Made by a program: the position numbers and the translations under genes | Notes under the pieces: model-generated | Seen by the model: the letters and a program-made list of their open reading frames with translations, nothing else | What the model was told of the DNA's origin: nothing | Databases searched by the model: none | Shown: piece by piece, positions 1-6,896 of the stretch | Layout of the letters: each line of letters starts with the position of its first letter | Numbering within the stretch: position 1 is the first letter of the stretch | Assembly (NCBI GenBank): GCA_002452635.1 | Contig: DKEU01000101.1 | Location: 28,365 to 38,871 of the forward strand | DNA: 10,507 nt | Direction: 5' to 3' | DNA from: Desulfovibrionaceae bacterium UBA6814 | GTDB taxonomy: Bacteria; Desulfobacterota; Desulfovibrionia; Desulfovibrionales; Desulfovibrionaceae

Positions 1-407
1 GTGGTCCGGGCCAGGTGCGCCTCCAGGATGCGCACCGCGGCCTGCTGGTCCACCGCCGCCCGCCTCTTTTTGCCCGGAACCCCGGCTTGGCGCAAGTCCT
101 CCAGGGCGGCCTCGGTGGTCAGGCGCTCGTCCTGGAGCACCACCGGCAGGGGGGTGCGCCTCGCCAGGCTGGCCGCGAAGTTGCGCGCCCGCCGGGTGCT
201 CTCGCTGTCCCCGCCCTCCAGGGTCAGGGGCAGGCCCACCACGATGCGCTCCACCCCCTCCTTGGCGATCACCGCCAAAAGGTCCGCGAACAGCTTGTCC
301 CGGGTGGTGCGGGGCAGGGTGGCCAGGGGAAAGGCCATGCGCCCCCCCGGGTCGCTCATCGCCAGGCCCACCCGGGCCAGCCCGTAGTCCACGGCCAGTA
401 CGCGCAT
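1..407 (-). CDS. ruvX: RuvX/YqgF-family Holliday junction resolvase (3' end cut by window edge)
   Basis: The 135 visible residues begin MRVLAVDYGLARVGLAMSD, the RNase H-like first strand with its catalytic Asp (D7) and the family's DxGxxxxGxAxSD pattern. They continue with VVGLP at about 57-61, a glycine/Ser-rich turn, DERLTT at 93-98 and the late acidic helix AVDQQAAVRILEAHL (118-132). These are the hallmark motifs of YqgF/RuvX, a cytoplasmic RNase H-fold nuclease linked to Holliday junction resolution or 16S pre-rRNA 5' maturation. Family members are usually 135-150 residues, so only the last few codons should be missing. The ATG lies 7 nt after the stop of the upstream dehydrogenase gene. 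Only a weak Shine-Dalgarno (AGGGCGG, about 2 nt from the start) is present, so translation is probably coupled and the two genes cotranscribed. No functional link to the dehydrogenase is known; this is most likely a positional operon. Confidence 0.93.
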   Translation of the reverse strand, partial: MRVLAVDYGLARVGLAMSDPGGRMAFPLATLPRTTRDKLFADLLAVIAKEGVERIVVGLPLTLEGGDSESTRRARNFAASLARRTPLPVVLQDERLTTEAALEDLRQAGVPGKKRRAAVDQQAAVRILEAHLART

Positions 408-414
408 GGCCGCC

Positions 415-3400
415 CTAGCTCGCGCCCTGCCGGCTTCCGGTCCGGGCCGCCTTGACCAGGGGGGCGAGCCGCTTCTTCCAGTCCTTGCCGCCCACCTTGG
501 CCGCCAGGTATTCCAGGGAGTGCAGCACCGGGTTCTTGCGGGACATGCCGGCCAGGCAGCGGCGGATGCCGATCTTGCACGAGGGGCAGCCCACCAGGAT
601 GGGGAGGTGGGTGTCCGCTCCCAGGGTGGCGCCCATGTCCGCCAGGTCCGCGGCCAGCTGCTCCTGCTTCTGGCGGCGCAGCCGGTTGTAGATGGCCGGG
701 GTGGTGAGCGCGCCCAGGCCGGACTCCGCGCAGCAGCCCGGGGTCACCTTGGCCTCGCACCCGGCCAGCTTGGACACCGCCGCGGCGTAGGCCGCCCCGG
801 ACTTCACCGGGTCCAGGCCCGACCACTCGGCGTGGCAGGCGGCGTGGTAGAGCACCGGCTCGCAGGCGTCGGGCGCGGGCAGGGCGAGCTCGGGCCGGGA
901 CATGAGGAACTGGGTCACGTCGGCGTGGGCCAGCGGGGTCTTGCCCGTGTCCAGGCCGTACTCCTTGAGCCCCTCCCGGCAGGAGCCGCAGGCGGTGAGC
1001 ACGTGGCGCACCGTGAGGCCCGCGAGGGCCGCGCGGTTCAAGAGCTCGGCCAGGGAGGCCAGGTTGCGCTCGCGGTTGGCGCGGAAGGCCTCGTCGAAGC
1101 CCGCGGAGAGCAGGGGATAGCCGCAGCACTGGTGCTCCTGCGGCACCACCACCGCCACCTTGGCGGACAGCAGCAGGTAGAGCGCGGCCATGCCGATGGG
1201 CGGGGAGAAGAGCCGGGCCCCGCACCCCGGGTAGTAGAGCACCGCCCGGTCCGGGTCCGCGCCCGGGGGGATGAAGATGGAGCCGGCCATGAGGTCCAGG
1301 CGCTCGCCCAGGTTGCGGAAGTCCAGGTCCGGCCCCTTGCCGTGCAGCACCGGGTTGGCGATGCGCCGCCGCCAGGCCGCGGGGATGACCCCCACCGTGG
1401 CGTTCACCAGGCTCTGGCCCACGGAGAGCACCTTGGCCGCCTGGGGCACCCGCTTGGCCGGGTTGGCGGCCAGGTAGGCCAGGAGCCGGGTCTTGAGGGG
1501 ATGCCCGCCCGCGCCCTTTTCCTCCAGGAACGCCCGCATGTTGAGCGTCACTTCCGGGGTGTTGATCTTCACCGGGCACACGGCCATGCACTTGCCGCAG
1601 GCCGTGCAGTGGTCCACCAGGTCGCGCAGCCGCTCCAGGAGCTCGGGGGCCGGGTGGCCGGTGAGCACCTGGGAGTAGTAGATGGCCTCCATGATGGCGC
1701 CGATGGAGATGTTCTTGTTGCGCGGGTGGTGGATGATGGTTTCCTTGGGCTGGTACATGGGGCAGACCTGCTTGCACTTGCCGCAGCGGGTGCAGGTCTG
1801 GATGTTGGTCAGGATGCGGATGAGCCGCTCCCGGTTGGGCAGGCCGCTGGTCTTCAGGTCCTGGATGAGCCGGTTGAAGGAGAAGGTGAAGGGCGGCGCG
1901 GGGAGCTGGCGGGTGGTGAGCTTGCCCGGGTTCAGGATGTTGGCCGGGTCCACCCGCTCCTTGTACTCGCGCAGGGCCGTGATGCGGTCCTCGGGCAGGA
2001 ACGCGATCTTGGTGATGCCTATCCCGTGCTCGCCCGAGACCACCCCGCCCAGGGACAGCACCCGGGCGATGACCTCCTCCACGGCCTCCTGGGCCAGGGA
2101 GAGCATCACCGGGTCGTTGGAGTTCACCGGCACGTTCACGTGGCAGTTGCCGTCGCCCGCGTGCATGTGGTTGGCCACCACGATGCGGGTGGCCATCATC
2201 CGGGCGTACACCTCGTCCAGCTTGCCCGCCAGCTTGGGGTAGCGGCTTTTCAGGTCGCGGAAGAAGTAGAAGGCCAGGAGCTCCAGCTCCTGGTCGTTGG
2301 TCTCCTTGGCCGAGACCTGGCCCTTGGTGATCCCCTGGATGATCTTGGACGCGTGGGTGAACTCCATGTTGAGGGACCTGTCCTCCTCCGCGAACCCGGG
2401 CAGGCGGCCTACGTCCTGGAGCCCGGCGCGGTAGGCCTTGGCCATGTACTTGAGGTTCAGGTCCTCCAGGAAGTCCGAGAACGCGGGGATCACCGCGGTG
2501 GGGATCACCACGTCCTCGTTGATCTTGAAGCCCGAGGTGCGCTTGGAGATGGCCGACAGCTTGTGCCGGTCCTCCCAGAAGACCTCGGCCTCGATGTCGT
2601 CGCGGGCCACGAAGGCGTCCACCTGGTCGTAAGGCCCCACGATGTCCACCACCGCGTCCACCGCCCGGGTCAGGGCCTCCTCGTCGTCCGAGTCGAGCTG
2701 CACCAGGAGCACGGAGATGGGGTCGCCCTCGTAGGTGGAGGACTTCTTCTTGTACTCGATGGCCTGCACGTACTTGGGGCCGAACTCCTCCAGGGCCGAG
2801 AGCTTGACCAGGTCGCCCTCGCGGCGGATGGCGTCGCGCAGGCGCACGATGTCGGTGATGACCTGCATGGCGTTGTGCATGGAGCGGCCGAAGAACTCCA
2901 GGCACAGGGTGCGGGACAGGGACGGCCTGGGGTGGAGCACGAAACAGGCCTCGGTGATGACGCCGTCCACGCCCTCCTTCTGCACCCCGGGCAGGCCGCC
3001 CAGGTACTTGTTGGTCACGTCCTTGCCCAGGTCCTTGCCCCGCACCTCCAGGCCGGACAGGGACACGGTGTCCAGGAGCGTCCCGTCCCCGGGCCCGTCC
3101 ACGGCGCGGATGTCGAACACCGCGGTCTCGTCGGGCAGGATCTTGTGCCCGGGGTGGTCGCGGCGGCTGACCTCCACGATCTCCCCGGTGGGGGTGACCA
3201 TGCGGTAGGACAGGATGTTGTCGATGGTGCAGCCGTACTCGAAGGCGAAGGGGCCGCCCGAGTTCTCGGAGATGTTGCCGCCCAGGCTGGACGCGGCCTT
3301 GGAGGCCGGGTCCACGGTGAAGAGCAGGCCCTTCTTGGCCGCGGCCTTGATGGCGTCCAGGGTGATGACCCCGCTCTGGGCGCAGAGCACCCGGGTGTCC

Positions 3401-3999
3401 GCGTCCACGGACAGGATGGCCTTCAGGCGGGACAGGGAGAGGATCGCGCTGCGCCCGGCCCCGGGGATGGCCCCGCCGGTCAGGCCCGAGCCGCCGCCCC
3501 GGGGGATCAGGGCAAAGCCCATCTCCCGGGCCAGGCGCACCACGTCGCGGATCTCCTCGGTGGAGCCGGGCATGAGCACCAGGAGCGGCAGCTCCATGCG
3601 CAGGTCCGTGGCGTCGGTGGCGCACTCCACCCGGGAGTTGGGCCGGGCGTCGATGGCGTCGGCGGGCAGGAAGGCGCGGCAGCGGCGGATGATCTCGGCG
3701 CGGAACGCCCAGTCCTCCTTGAACGAGGCCCAGTAGCGGGCCATGCCGTCGCCGATGGCCGTGGCGAATTCCGGGGCCAGGGCGTGGCGGGAGCGTTCGA
3801 AGCTCTGGGAGGCGCTCTTCCAGCAGGCCTCGTGGTCCACGAAGGGGTTGTAGCGGATGAGGAAGAGCTCGGCGGCCGCGGCCAGGGCCACCTCGCGCAC
3901 GGCCTCGGGCCAGGTGGCGAAGGTGGCGGCGTCGATGTCCAGCACCCGGGGGATGAGCACCTCGGGCGGGGTGGAGATATGGGGTCCTTTGTAGGGCAT
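415..3999 (-). CDS. FAD-linked oxidase / Fe-S D-lactate dehydrogenase-like fusion protein (1194 aa)
   Basis: This large cytoplasmic or membrane-associated flavo-iron-sulfur oxidoreductase most likely oxidises a D-2-hydroxyacid such as D-lactate. Residues 1-120 are an N-terminal extension. A PCMH-type FAD-binding domain follows (about 130-360, PRGGGSGLTGG at 167-176). The FAD-oxidase C-terminal domain (about 365-700) carries HMHAGDG at 611-617 and GEHGIG at 656-661. Two [4Fe-4S] ferredoxin motifs follow: CTRCGKCKQVCP (736-747) and CTACGKCMAVCP (798-809). The C-terminus has two cysteine-rich CCG modules: C926, C958-C959, C1004/C1007, and C1055, C1089-C1090, C1138/C1141. All expected cofactor ligands are intact. 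The architecture resembles large fused Dld/GlcD-GlpC proteins of Desulfovibrio used in lactate oxidation. The YdiJ type of D-2-hydroxyglutarate dehydrogenase is built similarly, so the substrate is not certain. The ATG at 3999 has no strong Shine-Dalgarno. The gene is followed at once by ruvX. Confidence 0.93.
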   Translation of the reverse strand: MPYKGPHISTPPEVLIPRVLDIDAATFATWPEAVREVALAAAAELFLIRYNPFVDHEACWKSASQSFERSRHALAPEFATAIGDGMARYWASFKEDWAFRAEIIRRCRAFLPADAIDARPNSRVECATDATDLRMELPLLVLMPGSTEEIRDVVRLAREMGFALIPRGGGSGLTGGAIPGAGRSAILSLSRLKAILSVDADTRVLCAQSGVITLDAIKAAAKKGLLFTVDPASKAASSLGGNISENSGGPFAFEYGCTIDNILSYRMVTPTGEIVEVSRRDHPGHKILPDETAVFDIRAVDGPGDGTLLDTVSLSGLEVRGKDLGKDVTNKYLGGLPGVQKEGVDGVITEACFVLHPRPSLSRTLCLEFFGRSMHNAMQVITDIVRLRDAIRREGDLVKLSALEEFGPKYVQAIEYKKKSSTYEGDPISVLLVQLDSDDEEALTRAVDAVVDIVGPYDQVDAFVARDDIEAEVFWEDRHKLSAISKRTSGFKINEDVVIPTAVIPAFSDFLEDLNLKYMAKAYRAGLQDVGRLPGFAEEDRSLNMEFTHASKIIQGITKGQVSAKETNDQELELLAFYFFRDLKSRYPKLAGKLDEVYARMMATRIVVANHMHAGDGNCHVNVPVNSNDPVMLSLAQEAVEEVIARVLSLGGVVSGEHGIGITKIAFLPEDRITALREYKERVDPANILNPGKLTTRQLPAPPFTFSFNRLIQDLKTSGLPNRERLIRILTNIQTCTRCGKCKQVCPMYQPKETIIHHPRNKNISIGAIMEAIYYSQVLTGHPAPELLERLRDLVDHCTACGKCMAVCPVKINTPEVTLNMRAFLEEKGAGGHPLKTRLLAYLAANPAKRVPQAAKVLSVGQSLVNATVGVIPAAWRRRIANPVLHGKGPDLDFRNLGERLDLMAGSIFIPPGADPDRAVLYYPGCGARLFSPPIGMAALYLLLSAKVAVVVPQEHQCCGYPLLSAGFDEAFRANRERNLASLAELLNRAALAGLTVRHVLTACGSCREGLKEYGLDTGKTPLAHADVTQFLMSRPELALPAPDACEPVLYHAACHAEWSGLDPVKSGAAYAAAVSKLAGCEAKVTPGCCAESGLGALTTPAIYNRLRRQKQEQLAADLADMGATLGADTHLPILVGCPSCKIGIRRCLAGMSRKNPVLHSLEYLAAKVGGKDWKKRLAPLVKAARTGSRQGAS

Positions 4000-4112
4000 G
4001 GCGTATCTCGGTTGGCTGGGCGTCAGGAAATGTACTGGCCCCTGCCGGGCTTGGCAAGGACGATGGGGGAACGGGCAAGGCGGGGTTCGGGCATGGGCGG
4101 GCCTCCTGACGC

Positions 4113-4130
4113 ACTCCCCGGAGGGGGAGT
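4113..4130. repeat. perfect 7-bp inverted repeat (ACTCCCC-GGAG-GGGGAGT)
   Basis: The arms ACTCCCC (4113-4119) and GGGGAGT (4124-4130) are fully complementary around a 4-nt loop. The repeat lies 114 nt upstream of the dehydrogenase start. No T tract follows on either strand, so it is not a standard intrinsic terminator. It could be a regulator-binding palindrome or a leader hairpin. Confidence 0.45.
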
Positions 4131-4242
4131 CAAGGTGAGCATCGCGTCGGATGCGGCCCAGGCGAGCGGCGCTGAAACGCTGCGGGCTTCCTTGGGGTGT
4201 GCTCCCCGTCTCGCCAGTCGCCAGCAGCGAAGGAAGTGGACG

Positions 4243-4270
4243 TGTATCCGGTTCCGGGCCGGGGTGTCAA
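4243..4270 (-). promoter_or_regulatory. candidate sigma70-type promoter for the dehydrogenase-ruvX operon
   Basis: Reading the minus strand, a perfect -35 box TTGACA (4270-4265) is followed after 16 nt by GATACA, which matches the -10 consensus at only three positions. It lies 20 nt past the stop of the upstream methyltransferase and about 240 nt before the dehydrogenase ATG. The -35 box is convincing and the -10 is weak. Confidence 0.3.
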
Positions 4271-4289
4271 CCGCCCGGGGGGCGGGGGA

Positions 4290-5138
4290 TCAGACGATGG
4301 CGTGGACCAGGCGGGTGAAGCCCCGGATGCCCAGCCCGTCGTCGCGGTCCGCGAAATAGCGGGCGGTCAGCTCGTCCGGCCCCAGGTCGCTGACCGCGGT
4401 GAAGCCCATGCCCGCCAGGTCCGCGCGCAGGGCCGCGGGGTCGAAGCCGCTTTGGAAGGGTTCGCCCGCGGCCGCCACCCGGGCGGCCAGGGCGTCGTAG
4501 ACCCCGCGCAGCCGCGGCTCGATCAGGTGCGGGGCCAGGGCGTAGTCGAACACCACCGCGCTGTCCTCGGGCAGGCGGGTCACGGCCCGCAGGGTGGCCA
4601 GCACCTCGGCCGCGGGCAGGTACTGGGCCACGCCCAGCCAGGCGAACAGGGCCGGGGCCGCGGGGTCGAACCCCGCCCGGGGCAGCTCCGCCAGGAGATC
4701 CTGGGTGGCCAGGTCCACCGGCGCGAAGCGGAGGGAGGCGGGCGCCGGGATGCCGGCCCCGGCCAGGCGGGCGCGCTTCCAGGCCTGCATCTCGGGCCGG
4801 TCCACCTCGAAGACCCGCAGCTCGGGGTAGGGATTGCGGCAGCCGAAGGTGTCCAGGCCCGCGCCCAGCACCACGTACTGGTCCACGCCCAGGTCCACGG
4901 CCTGGCGCAGGGCTTCTTCGGCGAAGCGGCTGCGCGCGGCCAGGAAGGCGCGCAGGCCCCGGGCGTAGGGCGAGGCGTCGGCCGCCTCCAGGAGGGGGCG
5001 GGCCGCGGGGTCCCCCTCCAGGCCCAGGATGCGCAGGGCCAGGGGGTCGTCGAACACGCGGGGAAGGTCCAGCACCTGGTGCGCGGCGCGGCGTTGGGCC
5101 ACGCGCAGGGCGGTGCGGCTGGGGCAGGTGACGTGCAT
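4290..5138 (-). CDS. SAM-dependent methyltransferase, TIGR00027 / leucine carboxyl methyltransferase-like (LCM) family
   Basis: This 282-residue protein has the layout of the bacterial LCM/TIGR00027 methyltransferases. The N-terminal FDDPLALRIL (29-38) is typical of the family. SAM motif I is YVVLGAGLDTFGCR (88-101), and the acidic motif II is VFEVDRPEMQAWK (109-121). A central WLGVAQYL (167-174) corresponds to the usual WEGVxxYL, with Leu replacing Glu. The C-terminus has a TARYFADRDDGL segment (258-269). A good ribosome site, GGAGG, sits 6 nt before the ATG and fixes the start. The substrate is unknown: family members include O-methyltransferases of polyketide and other small-molecule pathways, but no such pathway is visible nearby. 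The gene lies 79 bp after another methyltransferase on the same strand, so cotranscription is possible. Confidence 0.88.
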   Translation of the reverse strand: MHVTCPSRTALRVAQRRAAHQVLDLPRVFDDPLALRILGLEGDPAARPLLEAADASPYARGLRAFLAARSRFAEEALRQAVDLGVDQYVVLGAGLDTFGCRNPYPELRVFEVDRPEMQAWKRARLAGAGIPAPASLRFAPVDLATQDLLAELPRAGFDPAAPALFAWLGVAQYLPAAEVLATLRAVTRLPEDSAVVFDYALAPHLIEPRLRGVYDALAARVAAAGEPFQSGFDPAALRADLAGMGFTAVSDLGPDELTARYFADRDDGLGIRGFTRLVHAIV

Positions 5139-5148
5139 GGGAATCCTC

Positions 5149-5166
5149 CGGCAGCCGGTGCTGCCG
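5149..5166. repeat. hairpin immediately upstream of the LCM methyltransferase ribosome site
   Basis: CGGCAG (5149-5154) and CTGCCG (5161-5166) form a perfect 6-bp stem with a 6-nt loop. The stem abuts the GGAGG ribosome site (complement of 5145-5149) of the downstream gene. It could modulate translation or be incidental in GC-rich DNA. Confidence 0.3.
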
Positions 5167-5217
5167 AAAGGTGATTCCGGTTCCGCGCCCCGGATGTTAC
5201 GCCCGCGCGGGAAAACC

Positions 5218-6135
5218 TTACGCCAGGCGGCGGGCGGCCAGGAGCCCCTGGGGCGTGCTCGTGTCCCGGTAGACCACGTCCCAGGCCGGGTCCGCGGCGA
5301 GGGCGGCGCAGACCAGGAAGTTCTTCACGCTCTTGGGGAAGTAGATGTCGTGGAACAGGGCCAGGCCGCCGGGCCGGATGCGGTCCTTGAGCCGCATCCA
5401 CTCGGGCGGGCTGGAGAACTCGCCGCAGTCGAAGAACACCGCGTCCAGCACCGGGGCCTCATGCAGCACCGCGTCCAGGGCGGTGTCCGGCCCGGCCGCG
5501 CTGTAGCGGCTCTGCTCGGCGAACAGGGCGGGGAACAGGCTGGCCAGGCTGCGCAGCCTGCCGTCCGGGGCCAGGGCGTCGCGGCAGCGGGCCGTGAAAT
5601 CGGGCGCATCCTTTTCGTGGGGGGGCAGGCCCAGGCCCGCGGCGTAGGGGCCCCCGGCCGGCCGCAGGAAATCGGGCAAGCGGGCCATGAGCTCCGCCGC
5701 GGGCAGGCCCAGCAGGGGGTCCGGGTGCTCGTCCGCGTAGAAGGCGGCCAGCTCCTCCCGGGTCACGGTGAACCCGTCGATGAACTGCACCCGGCCGGCC
5801 ATGGCCGCCAGGCTGGGCGCGATGTCGTAGGCCGCCACCGGCTTGCCGTCCACCGAGAAGATGCGGGCGGACGCGGGCAGGGTGGCGCCCAGCACCACGG
5901 TGGAGTAGCCCCGGCCCAGCTCCAGCACGTTGTCCAGGGGCGCGAGGTTGCGCAGCAGGGTGGCCCCGTGCACGTACTGCAGGAACACGCCCAGGGCGTG
6001 GGCGTGCTTGGCGGGCGCGCGGCGGCGGTCCAGGCACAGGCGCTGCAGGGCGTCCACCAGGGCGCTGTCCGAATCCGGGGACAGTCGAGCGGCCAGGTCG
6101 TAGCGCAGCATCTTGCGCAGCCAGGAGAGGGGCAT
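5218..6135 (-). CDS. class I SAM-dependent methyltransferase-like protein (305 aa)
   Basis: The Rossmann-like SAM site is visible: DNVLELGRGYSTVVLG (68-83) is motif I with the ExGxGxS pattern, and RIFSVDGKPVAAYD (91-104) is the acidic motif II region. AVFFDCGEF (232-240) and the RPGGLALFHDIYFP segment (254-267) match the motif IV and post-IV strands of class I methyltransferases such as the Methyltransf_24/CmcI-like group. Residues about 135-225 look like an insertion between motif II and motif IV, longer than usual. The start at 6135 (MPLSWLRKML) is chosen because further N-terminal extension would run into the divergent protease gene and becomes Pro/Cys-rich without structure. The ribosome site is weak. 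The substrate is unknown. The next gene downstream is a second methyltransferase, but the two are not closely related in motif layout. Confidence 0.75.
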   Translation of the reverse strand: MPLSWLRKMLRYDLAARLSPDSDSALVDALQRLCLDRRRAPAKHAHALGVFLQYVHGATLLRNLAPLDNVLELGRGYSTVVLGATLPASARIFSVDGKPVAAYDIAPSLAAMAGRVQFIDGFTVTREELAAFYADEHPDPLLGLPAAELMARLPDFLRPAGGPYAAGLGLPPHEKDAPDFTARCRDALAPDGRLRSLASLFPALFAEQSRYSAAGPDTALDAVLHEAPVLDAVFFDCGEFSSPPEWMRLKDRIRPGGLALFHDIYFPKSVKNFLVCAALAADPAWDVVYRDTSTPQGLLAARRLA

Positions 6136-6148
6136 GGGCGCGTCCGGG

Positions 6149-6196
6149 TTGGGTGGATGAGAATCTTTACATATCCCGAACCGGGGCCGACGGCAA
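6149..6196. promoter_or_regulatory. overlapping divergent promoter region of methyltransferase (-) and CPBP protease (+)
   Basis: On the minus strand, TTGCCG (6196-6191), a 17-nt spacer and TATGTA (6173-6168) form a plausible promoter starting about 25 nt before the methyltransferase ATG at 6135. On the plus strand, a weaker TTGGGT (6149-6154), 17-nt spacer and TATCCC (6172-6177) overlaps the same bases and faces the protease. The stretch around 6160-6175 is the only AT-rich piece in the gap. Confidence 0.35.
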
Positions 6197-6206
6197 AGGA
6201 GAAAGT

Positions 6207-6226
6207 TCCCTGGGGGTTTACAGGGA
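6207..6226 (+). repeat. leader hairpin upstream of the CPBP protease
   Basis: TCCCTG (6207-6212) and CAGGGA (6221-6226) pair perfectly around an 8-nt loop, 24 nt before the protease ATG. The function is unknown. No T tract follows, so it is not a terminator. Confidence 0.25.
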
Positions 6227-6250
6227 CAAGGTTTCGGGCCAGAAGGGGGC

Positions 6251-6892
6251 ATGGCCTCCCCGCTGTCCCCCCGGGGCAAGGCGTGGGCCTTTGCGGCCCT
6301 GCTGGTCCCCTTCCTGGTCAACGACCTGGCCAACATCTTTGTCTCGGATTTCGCCTCCTGGGCCGCCCTGGACTACCTGTCCCGGGGCCTGCCCCTGGCG
6401 GTCGCGACATGGCTCCTGCGCACCGGCCGGCTCAGCCGCGCCGACCTGGGGCTCACCTTCCCGGGCTGGCCGGCCTTCTGGGGGCACACCCTGGTCCTGT
6501 GCCTGTTCGCGGCGGTGATGATCACCGCGGGCGAAAACCTGGTGGCGCGGCTGGTGCCGGACCTGGCCCTGGGCGGCTACCCCATCGACGAGGGCACGCC
6601 CCTGTACTTCTACGACCTCATCTTCGGGCTGGCCATCGTGGCCGTGTCCGAGGAGGTCCTGTCCCGCGGCCTGGCCTGCGCCGCGCTCACCGGCCTGTGG
6701 GGCCGGCGGGCGGTCCCGGTGTTCCTGGTCTCGGCCGCCATCTTCGCGCTGCTCCACTGGTCCGGCGGCCCCCGCTCCCTGGTGGTGGCCTTCGTGTTCG
6801 GCCTGGCCTTCATGGCCACGCCCTGGCGCACGGGCAGCGTACTGCCGCCCATCGTGGCCCACTATCTGGCCGACGTGATCGCGTTCTGGTAG
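6251..6892 (+). CDS. CPBP family intramembrane metalloprotease (CAAX protease/bacteriocin-processing type)
   Basis: This 213-residue polytopic membrane protein has about five to six hydrophobic segments and all three CPBP (Abi) signature motifs: EEVLSRG with E134-E135 and R139, FALLH (F165, H169), and HYLAD (H204, D208). In this family these residues form the glutamate/histidine active site within the membrane. Members include prenyl-CAAX-like endopeptidases, bacteriocin-immunity or processing proteins and regulators. The specific substrate here is unknown, and no bacteriocin or prenylated partner is seen next to it. The ATG is preceded by a purine-rich AGAAGGGGG run that can serve as the ribosome site, though the spacing is tight. 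The gene ends 4 bp before the convergent diguanylate cyclase gene, with no terminator visible between them. Confidence 0.88.
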   Translation: MASPLSPRGKAWAFAALLVPFLVNDLANIFVSDFASWAALDYLSRGLPLAVATWLLRTGRLSRADLGLTFPGWPAFWGHTLVLCLFAAVMITAGENLVARLVPDLALGGYPIDEGTPLYFYDLIFGLAIVAVSEEVLSRGLACAALTGLWGRRAVPVFLVSAAIFALLHWSGGPRSLVVAFVFGLAFMATPWRTGSVLPPIVAHYLADVIAFW

Positions 6893-6896
6893 GGGG

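Larger units (their letters stand above)
4000..4289. other. 290-nt gap upstream of the dehydrogenase gene: probable long leader
   Basis: No credible gene is seen here. The left neighbour starts at 3999 and the right neighbour ends at 4290, both on the minus strand. The gap holds a candidate minus-strand promoter just after the methyltransferase stop (4243-4270). It also holds a GC hairpin without a T tract (CCGCCC-GGG-GGGCGG, 4271-4285) and a perfect 7-bp inverted repeat (4113-4130). If the promoter is real, the transcript has an untranslated leader of more than 200 nt. Open frames crossing the gap are antisense or shifted extensions of the dehydrogenase region. Confidence 0.5.

Noticed and set aside
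4271..4285. Intrinsic terminator after the LCM methyltransferase
   Set aside because: CCGCCC-GGG-GGGCGG forms a stem, but no T tract follows on the minus strand, so termination cannot be claimed.
356..4359. Very long open frames on both strands overlapping the dehydrogenase gene (over 1200 codons each)
   Set aside because: They are Pro/Gly/Arg/His-rich low-complexity translations produced by high-GC codon bias. The frame at 415-3999 carries intact FAD and Fe-S motifs.
6136..6336. N-terminal extension of the second methyltransferase to a start at 6336
   Set aside because: The added 67 residues are unstructured, Pro/Cys-rich, and overlap the divergent protease gene. ATG 6135 gives a normal domain start.
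6153..6518. Plus-strand 121-codon frame starting MDENLYISRTG
   Set aside because: It runs mostly out of frame inside the CPBP protease gene and turns into Arg/Pro-rich shadow sequence.
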